Of a stretch of 64,000 nucleotides of DNA, positions 59,022 through 64,000 are shown piece after piece (within the stretch, counting starts at the first letter, position 1; each line of letters starts with the position of its first letter). The stretch is from the NCBI GenBank assembly GCA_964605645.1, contig CAZSDJ010000002.1, forward strand, positions 19,800-83,799. The letters run 5' to 3'. Both the position numbers and the translations under genes were made by a program. The DNA comes from PXAH01 sp964605645 (GTDB lineage: Bacteria; Omnitrophota; Gorgyraeia; Duberdicusellales; 4484-171). The notes beneath the pieces were generated by a model. It was not told where the DNA came from. It worked only from the letters and a program-made list of their open reading frames with translations, and did no database searches.

Positions 59022-59447
59022 ATGAAAAAAGGGTTTACGCTGCTTGAGTTGTTAATCGTAGTTATTGTAATTGCGATTTTAGCGACTTTTGCTATCCCCG
59101 GTTATTTAAATGCTGTGGAAAAAGCAAAAACATCAAAAGCTAAGCATCATCTTGGATTAATCGCGCAGGCAGAAAAAATGTATCGGGGTGAAATGGATAC
59201 GTATTTAGCAGCTGCTGATGTCGACGAAAACGCTGATTTGCATGATTATGTCGAGATGGATGAAGTTGGCAGCGATGCAGATTGGGATTATGCTGTTGCT
59301 ATTGTCGGTGCAGATGGCTTTACAGCAACAGCTACCCGTGTAACAAGTGATGGTGGAGCAGCTGTTACCGGTAATAACGCCGGGACAGTTACGCTGGATG
59401 AAGACGGTACCTGGGGCGGCACGCATCGTTATGCAGGTTATAAGTAA
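59022..59447 (+). CDS. Major type IV pilin / pseudopilin
   Basis: 141 residues. Canonical prepilin leader MKKG followed by FTLLELLIVVIVIAILATFA, with Glu at +5 of the mature protein. ATG 59022 has an ideal AGGAGG site. The globular part is short and acidic, with repeated YLAAADVDENAD-like loops and Trp near the centre, and no Cys pair. Its own promoter and canonical cleavage site mark it as the likely major subunit. Overlaps the next pilin by 17 bp. Confidence 0.9.
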   Translation: MKKGFTLLELLIVVIVIAILATFAIPGYLNAVEKAKTSKAKHHLGLIAQAEKMYRGEMDTYLAAADVDENADLHDYVEMDEVGSDADWDYAVAIVGADGFTATATRVTSDGGAAVTGNNAGTVTLDEDGTWGGTHRYAGYK

Positions 59448-59877
59448 CCAGAGCATTATCAAGCGTAAAAGTTTTACCATAGTAGAACTTTTAATAGTGG
59501 TAGTTATCCTTACAATTTTAGCGACTTTTGCTATCCCCGCTTATTTAAATGCTAAACAAAGAGCCGTAGATCACGAAGCACGCAGTCAATTAAAACTTAT
59601 TCAAACAGCAGAAAAAAGTTATCGCCTTGAAGAGGGTCAATATATTGCTTGCGCTGATAATGCTGCCTGCAGCAGTGATTTACGGCTCGATCTTCCCCCC
59701 GCGCCTCCGGATGGAAATTGGGATTATAGCGTACCTAGTGTAGACAATGCGGCTTCTCCGCCTCAATTTACGGCCAATTCAACCGGCACTTCCGGGACAA
59801 CTGATTGGACGATTGACGCGGATGATGTTTGTGCTTATGGGGTTGATGGCCAATATCAGAGCGAGTGCCAGCATTAG
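59431..59877 (+). CDS. Type IV pilin-like protein, Ser at the cleavage site
   Basis: 148 residues. After a 14-residue leader, FTIVELLIVVVILTILATFA is a pilin helix with Glu at +5, but residue -1 is Ser (RKSF) where the peptidase normally needs Gly. C-terminal Cys residues (DDVCAYG, QSECQH) could form the D-loop disulphide. The start ATG 59431 lies inside the first pilin gene, implying coupling. The mature part resembles the next protein (NWDYSV / RWDYAV, NNAASPP-like), so the two are probably paralogues. Confidence 0.85.
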   Translation: MQVISNQSIIKRKSFTIVELLIVVVILTILATFAIPAYLNAKQRAVDHEARSQLKLIQTAEKSYRLEEGQYIACADNAACSSDLRLDLPPAPPDGNWDYSVPSVDNAASPPQFTANSTGTSGTTDWTIDADDVCAYGVDGQYQSECQH

Positions 59878-59882
59878 CAAAA

Positions 59883-60311
59883 ATGCATAAAAAAACTGCT
59901 TTTACTTTAATTGAGCTTTTAATAGTAGTGGTTGTAGTTGCAATCTTAGCTACATTTGCTCTGCCGGGATTTATTGAGATGCAAAAAAAAGCAAAAGACC
60001 GGGATGCCAGGACTCAGTTGAAACGCATCCAGGAAGCGGAAAAAACATATCGCTTGAGAAACGGTAATTATACAGCATGTGACTTTGACGCCGTCACTGT
60101 CGCTCCTGACTGCAATTTAGTGTTAGAATTAGATCTTTCTGATCAGCGTTGGGATTATGCAGTTACTGTTAATAATGCGGCCAGCCCGCCTACTTTTTCT
60201 GCTACGGCCAGTGGCGGAGAAGGGACTGATGATTGGCAGATTGATCAAAATGATGAATGCGCCTGGGGTATTAATAATAATACCTTTCAGGGAAAATGCG
60301 AGGTTAATTAA
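59883..60311 (+). CDS. Type IV pilin-like protein, Ala at the cleavage site
   Basis: 142 residues. Leader MHKKTA, then FTLIELLIVVVVVAILATFA with Glu at +5; residue -1 is Ala rather than Gly. C-terminal Cys pair (DECAWG, GKCEVN) in the same place as in the preceding pilin, with shared RLRNGNY/RLEEGQY and ASPP segments, so likely tandem duplicates. ATG 59883, six bases after the previous stop. Confidence 0.85.
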   Translation: MHKKTAFTLIELLIVVVVVAILATFALPGFIEMQKKAKDRDARTQLKRIQEAEKTYRLRNGNYTACDFDAVTVAPDCNLVLELDLSDQRWDYAVTVNNAASPPTFSATASGGEGTDDWQIDQNDECAWGINNNTFQGKCEVN

Positions 60312-60316
60312 TAGTA

Positions 60317-60700
60317 ATGACAAAGATGAAAAAATCAGCGACACTAGTTGAGCTTTTAGTTGCCGCGGTAATTATTTCGTTAGTCCTGGCAGCTGTTTTG
60401 GCGACCTTCCTTACCGTAAAGGCTTATGTTTACCGCGCCAACAAAAGAACAGTATCCACCAATCTTTCCCGCAGTAATGCTTATCCTCTGGCTAAATCAG
60501 TAAGCGCGGATTGGGATGATGCTGCACATGAGCTTTCAACGGGAACCAAAAGCATTCAATCCTACTCTATAGATAATACTGATTACGGCGATGCCGCCAA
60601 TCCTAATCAATACCAGGTAGATGCAACTACAAGGACTGATAGCGGCGGAAATGTTCTTGATTACCGCGAAGTTGATATAACCATAAATTATCCGGAGTAA
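60317..60700 (+). CDS. Minor pilin-like protein (PilV/GspI-like)
   Basis: Up to 127 residues. Leader ends KKS, mature start ATLVELLVAAVIISLVLAAV with Glu at +5; -1 is Ser and +1 Ala. A second ATG at 60326 gives the shorter leader MKKS, like the next gene. The globular part is acidic with no Cys pair. Probably a minor (initiation or tip) pilin by position and size. Confidence 0.75.
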   Translation: MTKMKKSATLVELLVAAVIISLVLAAVLATFLTVKAYVYRANKRTVSTNLSRSNAYPLAKSVSADWDDAAHELSTGTKSIQSYSIDNTDYGDAANPNQYQVDATTRTDSGGNVLDYREVDITINYPE

Positions 60701-60714
60701 AAAAAATTTATAAG

Positions 60715-61299
60715 ATGAAAAAATCTCTGACCTTGATAGAACTTTTAATTACGATGGTATTAATTAGCGTTGTGATTTTAAGTGTTTATGGGCTTTATAA
60801 TTTATCCTTTAATATTTTTAAATCATCAGACAGAAGGGCAGAAGTTGTCAATGAACTCAGTTATGTGATCGATCACATTGATAAGAGTGTATATCTGGGT
60901 ACTGGCTGGGTGGATAGGCCGGCTGTAAGTGTCACAACAGCCGGAGCTCCAGACTTTACGGTAGAAATATTTCAAGATTTAGATGCAGCTGGAAATCATC
61001 TGCACACCCCGGCTGATTTTAACGATGATCGCATTGCCCGTTATATTTTTGATGCGGGGGATAACACTATTACTTTTGAAATTAATGATCTAGGTCCTGA
61101 AATATTAACCAGTCGCTTAGTTGATCCTGATCCGGCTGATCCCAGCGATGATCTAAATATTGATATTGATGATGGCGAATTGGTTATCGACAATTTAAAC
61201 TTTCGCTATGACCCAGGCGAGCCTGAAGACCCCAAGTTTAATCCCGCTGTAAGTATTAGCGGACAACGTTTTCACACTCTCACCCAATCTTTGAATTAG
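60715..61299 (+). CDS. Minor pilin-like protein (PilW/GspJ-like)
   Basis: 194 residues, the largest of the five. Leader MKKS, mature start LTLIELLITMVLISVVILSV with Glu at +5. A long beta-rich acidic domain with many Asp follows (possible calcium sites). The C-terminus ISGQRFHTLTQSLN ends where a GGGACAGACACC sequence begins, so the final residues may have been clipped by a repeat. Last of the pilin cluster. Confidence 0.75.
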   Translation: MKKSLTLIELLITMVLISVVILSVYGLYNLSFNIFKSSDRRAEVVNELSYVIDHIDKSVYLGTGWVDRPAVSVTTAGAPDFTVEIFQDLDAAGNHLHTPADFNDDRIARYIFDAGDNTITFEINDLGPEILTSRLVDPDPADPSDDLNIDIDDGELVIDNLNFRYDPGEPEDPKFNPAVSISGQRFHTLTQSLN

Positions 61300-61310
61300 G
61301 GACAGACACC
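61299..61310 (+). repeat. GGGACAGACACC sequence at the end of the PilW-like gene
   Basis: Twelve bases that begin at the stop codon. GGTGTCTGTCCC-type sequences are often found beside RAYT genes. Only one arm is present here, so this is a tentative repeat remnant. Confidence 0.4.
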
Positions 61311-61324
61311 TATTAAAATAACCG

Positions 61325-61352
61325 TTGTAGATAATTTTCCCTTTGCTATAAT
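61325..61352 (+). promoter_or_regulatory. Promoter of pyrE
   Basis: TTGTAG (61325-61330), 16 nt, then extended -10 TGC-TATAAT (TATAAT at 61347-61352). GAGGAG lies before the ATG at 61396. Confidence 0.65.
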
Positions 61353-61395
61353 TTATTTAAAATAATATTAATTATGTAAAAGAGGAGATCTGAAG

Positions 61396-61932
61396 ATGCG
61401 GCAGAAATTACTGAAAATTTTAAAAGAAGAAGCTTATCAGCAAAAAGAAGTAAAACTTGCATCGGGTAAAACCAGCAATTTTTATATTGACGTAAGGAAG
61501 GTCTCTTTAAGTTCAGCAGGTATTTATTATATTTCTAATCTTTTTTTTCAGCATCTTGACAAAATGCAAGCTGATGCATTTGGCGGCCCGACTTTGGGCG
61601 CTGATCCAATTGTGGCGGGGGTCTGCTTTATTGCTGAGCAAAATGATAAAAATTTATCTGGATTCTTAATTCGCAAGAACCCCAAAAAGTACGGCCAGCA
61701 AAAGATGATTGAAGGCCCGGCAATAAAGAGGGGTGCAAAAGTGATATTGTGTGATGATGTTGCAACCAGCGGCGGGTCTTTGCTGGCAGCCAAGAAAGTC
61801 TTAGGCGATGAAGGCATTAAAGTTGAAGATGTAATGGTAGTAGTGGATAGATGCGAGGGAGCAAAACAAGCTTTAGCCAAAGCGGGTTGTAACCTCTTTT
61901 CGTTATTTACCAAATCTGACTTTATAATTTAA
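61396..61932 (+). CDS. pyrE: Orotate phosphoribosyltransferase
   Basis: Joins orotate to PRPP to form OMP. The PRPP loop VILCDDVATSGGSLL is clear and FYIDVRKVSLS holds the orotate-side residues. 178 residues, a short-form OPRT with FLIRKNPKKYGQQKMIEG as the flexible-loop region (quoted in part: RKNPKKYG). Own extended -10 promoter. The final codon overlaps the next gene by one base. Confidence 0.94.
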   Translation: MRQKLLKILKEEAYQQKEVKLASGKTSNFYIDVRKVSLSSAGIYYISNLFFQHLDKMQADAFGGPTLGADPIVAGVCFIAEQNDKNLSGFLIRKNPKKYGQQKMIEGPAIKRGAKVILCDDVATSGGSLLAAKKVLGDEGIKVEDVMVVVDRCEGAKQALAKAGCNLFSLFTKSDFII

Positions 61933-62723
61933 TGAAAAAATTATTTGTTTTATCTGCTATCGGCTATCTGCTATCGGCCATCTTTTTCATTTCAGGTTGC
62001 ATGACTACCGAATACAACGTAGGGACTCAAAGCCAAGATATCTATTTTTTTTCAACTGAAAAAGAAGTGGCGATGGGTAAAAATGTGGCAAAACAAGTCG
62101 CTAAAGAATTTAAAGTTTCAGCCAATCCTTACGATATAAAAAGAGTACAAGAAATAGCTAAAAACATAACTGAAGTTTCTGACAGACAAGAGCTTAATTA
62201 TTATTTTTATGTAATTGATAAAGAAGACAAGCAGGAAGAAATTATTAATGCCTTTAGCTTACCAGGTGGCTATATTTATATTTTTAAAGATTTACTGGAT
62301 ATTTTAGGCGAGGATCAATTAGCTTTTGTTCTAGCCCATGAAATGGCACACATTGTAAGCCGGCATCATGTGAAAAGGCTGCAGGCGGCGCTGGGTTACA
62401 ATCTGCTGTTAGTTGCATCAACTGTGGCGCCTTCTGATGATAATTTTAGCGGCGGCCTCTCTTTTGCTTTGGCTCAAATTATGTCAGCTCATTCCCGCGG
62501 CGATGAGTTTAACGCTGATAATTTAGCAGTTAAATATGCTAAAAAAGCCGGCTATAATCCAAAAGCGGGGTTGGAAGTACTTGAGAAATTATACCAGAAA
62601 AGTAAAGACCAAATTAGGCCCCTTTCCTATTTTCGCACTCATCCCTATCCGGCCCAACGCATTGCCAATATTAAGCAGCGGCTCCATATCGCTTTAGATG
62701 CTGAAGATTATATCAATTATTAA
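61932..62723 (+). CDS. M48-family metalloprotease lipoprotein (LoiP/BepA-like)
   Basis: 263 residues. Lipobox ends at Cys near residue 24 (FFISGC). The zinc site HEMAH (His136) with the third ligand in GDEFNADNLAV is intact. Envelope M48 proteases degrade misassembled outer-membrane proteins in E. coli, and a similar role is likely. The hydrophobic signal segment (LSAIGYLLSAI) is encoded by a TCTGCTA/TCGGCTA heptamer array. Converges on the CPBP gene with a 7-bp gap. Confidence 0.9.
   Translation: MKKLFVLSAIGYLLSAIFFISGCMTTEYNVGTQSQDIYFFSTEKEVAMGKNVAKQVAKEFKVSANPYDIKRVQEIAKNITEVSDRQELNYYFYVIDKEDKQEEIINAFSLPGGYIYIFKDLLDILGEDQLAFVLAHEMAHIVSRHHVKRLQAALGYNLLLVASTVAPSDDNFSGGLSFALAQIMSAHSRGDEFNADNLAVKYAKKAGYNPKAGLEVLEKLYQKSKDQIRPLSYFRTHPYPAQRIANIKQRLHIALDAEDYINY
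61953..61980 (+). repeat. Heptamer array (TCTGCTA/TCGGCTA) inside the M48 signal peptide
   Basis: TCTGCTA, TCGGCTA, TCTGCTA, TCGGCCA, then a decayed fifth unit TCTTTTT. In frame, encoding the hydrophobic core of the signal peptide. Confidence 0.85.
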
Positions 62724-62730
62724 ATTTTAA

Positions 62731-63678
62731 TTAGATTTTGGTTCCTAAAAAGAAGAAAAGAGTGATTGCATTGTGGAGAGCATGGAAGGCAAAAGCTGTA
62801 CTTATTTTTTGAGTTTTTTCGTAAACGTAACAGAGGGAAAAACTAATTATAAAGAGGCCCAGTGTTCCTGCCGGTGAGCGGTGGAGGAGAGCAAAGAATA
62901 CAGACAGCCCCGTTGCCGCAGCTAGAAAAGAATATTTTTTCCGCAATAATTTATAAAATATGCCGCGAAAGATAAGTTCTTCGGCCAATGGAGCAACGAT
63001 TATAGTTTGGAAAATAAAAAGAAACAAAGAAAATTTTGTTTTAAGTAGAGGAACTAATTTTATTATTGGCGAGGGCCCTGGCTCAATCCCCAAAATTTTA
63101 AGCAAAAATAAATTAAGTATAATTGATACAGCTAAAACTGGAATAATAGCTGTATAAGTTTTTAGAATAAAGTTAAAGTCTTTTTTTCTGAAAGTTAAGC
63201 CGAAAAAGTTAGGATTAATGTAATTTAAAACTAGATAAACAGATCCGATTTGAAGCAATAAGTTGGAAAGCAATATTATGTAAATTGGGGCAATATTACT
63301 AAAATAGAAAAAGAAACTCGGTAAAAGGTAAGTAAGCAAAAGTAAAAAACTAATTAAAAAGATTAATTTGGCGGAAGTTTCCTGGTTTAAGGGGAATTTC
63401 TTTTTGGGATAATTTATTGCGGTCATTGTTTTACCGCTTAGTTTGCGGATAAAAAATATACCTAAGTTAATCAGGCCGGCAAAAAACATAAAGGTATAAA
63501 TTAAAGTTATAAATATAAATATTGGATTTTGGAAAACTATATTTTCACTTATTTTGTCAGGTGAGGCCAGATCTGGTTTAGCTGTTGAAGGAGAAGCAGA
63601 GTCAGATAAATTATTTAGAATTACTACCGAACAGATACAAATAATTGCTAAGAAAATATATAAATTTCGTTTTTTCAT
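62731..63678 (-). CDS. CPBP-family intramembrane metalloprotease
   Basis: 315 residues with about eight hydrophobic helices. The ABI/CPBP motifs are EELIFRGIFY (EExxxR), FFALLH (FxxxH) and a late HALHNAI (HxxxN-like), so the catalytic set looks complete. An N-terminal helix and a Ser/Pro-rich periplasmic stretch come first. Family members process prenylated or bacteriocin-related substrates; the target here is unknown. It lies downstream of tRNA-Ser on the same strand with a hairpin between. Confidence 0.88.
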   Translation of the reverse strand: MKKRNLYIFLAIICICSVVILNNLSDSASPSTAKPDLASPDKISENIVFQNPIFIFITLIYTFMFFAGLINLGIFFIRKLSGKTMTAINYPKKKFPLNQETSAKLIFLISFLLLLTYLLPSFFFYFSNIAPIYIILLSNLLLQIGSVYLVLNYINPNFFGLTFRKKDFNFILKTYTAIIPVLAVSIILNLFLLKILGIEPGPSPIIKLVPLLKTKFSLFLFIFQTIIVAPLAEELIFRGIFYKLLRKKYSFLAAATGLSVFFALLHRSPAGTLGLFIISFSLCYVYEKTQKISTAFAFHALHNAITLFFFLGTKI

Positions 63679-63689
63679 TTTAAGATTAC

Positions 63690-63751
63690 GGAGAGTCCAC
63701 CTCGCCCACCAAAATTTTATATAATTTTGGTGAGGCGGGTGAGACTTCTCC
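63690..63751. repeat. Imperfect long hairpin between the CPBP gene and tRNA-Ser
   Basis: GGAGAGTCcACCtCGCC...ACCAAAATT pairs, with a few mismatches, with AATTTTGGTGAGGCGGGTGAGACTTCTCC (shown as positions 63723-63751). The outer ACGGAGAG motif repeats at the tRNA-Ser 3' end (63775-63782). Confidence 0.6.
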
Positions 63752-63778
63752 GTTAAAAATTGTAAAAATTTTTAACGG
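63750..63778 (-). terminator. Hairpin at the 3' end of tRNA-Ser
   Basis: CCGTTAAAAATT-GTAAA-AATTTTTAACGG, a perfect 12-bp stem overlapping the last three bases of tRNA-Ser. AT-rich stem with internal T runs on both strands. Possible terminator or processing signal. Confidence 0.45.
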
Positions 63779-63863
63779 AGAGGGGGAGATTCGAACTCCC
63801 GGAGCCAAAAAGGCTCAACGGTTTTCGAGACCGCCCCATTCAACCAGACTCTGGCACCTCTCC
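63776..63863 (-). tRNA. tRNA-Ser (anticodon CGA)
   Basis: Class II, 88 nt. Acceptor GGAGAGG/CCTCTCC, discriminator G; anticodon loop CTCGAAA gives CGA. Long variable arm (TTGAGCC-TTTTT-GGCTC region) and T arm GGGAG-TTCGAAT-CTCCC. No encoded CCA. Confidence 0.94.
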
Positions 63864-63865
63864 GT

Positions 63866-63955
63866 TTTAGCTTATGGCTAATGGCAAATAGTTAATAGTA
63901 ATTTAGTTATAGTAACTATTAGCTATGCGCTATAAGCTATAAGCAATTAGCCAAT
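63866..63955. repeat. Inverted heptamer element (ATGGCTA-type) between tRNA genes
   Basis: Left arm units such as TTAGCTT, ATGGCTA, ATGGCAA, ATAGTTA; right arm units TATTAGC, TATGCGC, TATAAGC, TATAAGC, AATTAGC on the opposite strand. Same unit family as 12879-12913. Confidence 0.75.
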
Positions 63956-63956
63956 A

Positions 63957-64000
63957 TGCGCAGAGCGGGACTCGAACCCGCATGGATTGCTCCACTAGAT
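63957..64000 (-). tRNA. Class II tRNA, 5' part beyond the window (probably Tyr or Ser)
   Basis: The visible 3' half has T arm GCGGG-TTCGAGT-CCCGC, a 12-13-nt variable arm TGGA-GCAA-TCCA and the end of an anticodon stem (ATCTAG). The anticodon is outside the window. The short variable stem favours tRNA-Tyr. Confidence 0.75.

Overview
The window is a gene-dense, AT-rich bacterial chromosome segment. Almost everything is housekeeping, with short or overlapping gene junctions. The cell is diderm: it encodes lipid A disaccharide synthase, an MsbA-type flippase and a secretin. It uses the MEP isoprenoid pathway and has a type IV pilus / type II secretion-like machine. It also carries HPr, enzyme I and YvcK, a set more familiar from Gram-positives. 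No phylogenetic marker could be searched here. The Gfo/Idh oxidoreductase beside lpxB, the PilM-PilN fusion, the low GC and the abundant short repeats suggest an uncultivated lineage of the Candidatus Omnitrophota / PVC-neighbour type. That is an inference, held at about even odds.

Layout. 1-5.7 kb: PIN/TRAM protein (5' end cut), ispD, ispF, cysS, tmk, mnmG on +. 5.7-7.7 kb: lpxB and a GnnA-like oxidoreductase on -, divergent from msbA (7.9-9.7). 9.9-12.7 kb: rpsB-tsf-pyrH-frr, then tRNA-Lys, tRNA-Leu and tRNA-Gly. 13-16.8 kb: regulatory PTS (EIIA, YvcK, HPr, EI). 16.8-21.6 kb: aromatic amino acids (pheA, hisC, DAHP synthase, tyrA) and cmk. 21.6-25.4 kb: lepA, lepB, a zinc-ribbon lipoprotein, pgsA, plsY. 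25.5-31.1 kb: recA-degP/htrA-recX-alaS. 31.1-34.4 kb: hisD-hisB-hisH-hisA. 34.7-35.4 kb: MNT/HEPN toxin-antitoxin pair. 35.4-36.2 kb: rplM-rpsI. 36.3-40.5 kb: ribBA-ribH-nusB-PHP-ribD. 40.5-46.9 kb: PilZ protein and an AddAB-like helicase-nuclease pair. 46.9-51.7 kb: short pyruvate kinase, split coaB and coaC separated by a RAYT transposase, rmuC, DUF167, pgeF. 51.9-61.3 kb: HTH protein, pilMN-pilO-pilP-pilQ-pilB-pilC and five prepilins. 61.4-63.7 kb: pyrE, M48 lipoprotein protease, CPBP protease (-). 63.8-64 kb: tRNA-Ser and a truncated class II tRNA on -.

The most unusual feature is a family of 7-bp tandem repeats, usually five units (35 bp) long. Several unit sequences occur (AGTCCAA-like, ATGGCTA-like, GAAATCC-like, TCGGCTA-like). 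The arrays lie between genes, sometimes as two inverted arms around an AT-rich core. They have also entered coding sequence in frame: three copies build the acidic tail of ribosomal protein S2, one sits inside HisH, and others supply parts of two lipoprotein signal peptides and the region of the TyrA start. Other small palindromes include CCTTGACA dyads overlapping -35 boxes, a TCCGCCA/TGGCGGA hairpin, a roughly 214-bp MITE-like block and REP-like palindromes flanking the RAYT gene.

Promoters resembling the sigma-70 consensus are easy to see. recA has a perfect TTGACA-17-TATAAT with a dyad filling the spacer. rplM and the PilZ gene have promoters so close to the ATG that their mRNAs may be leaderless.
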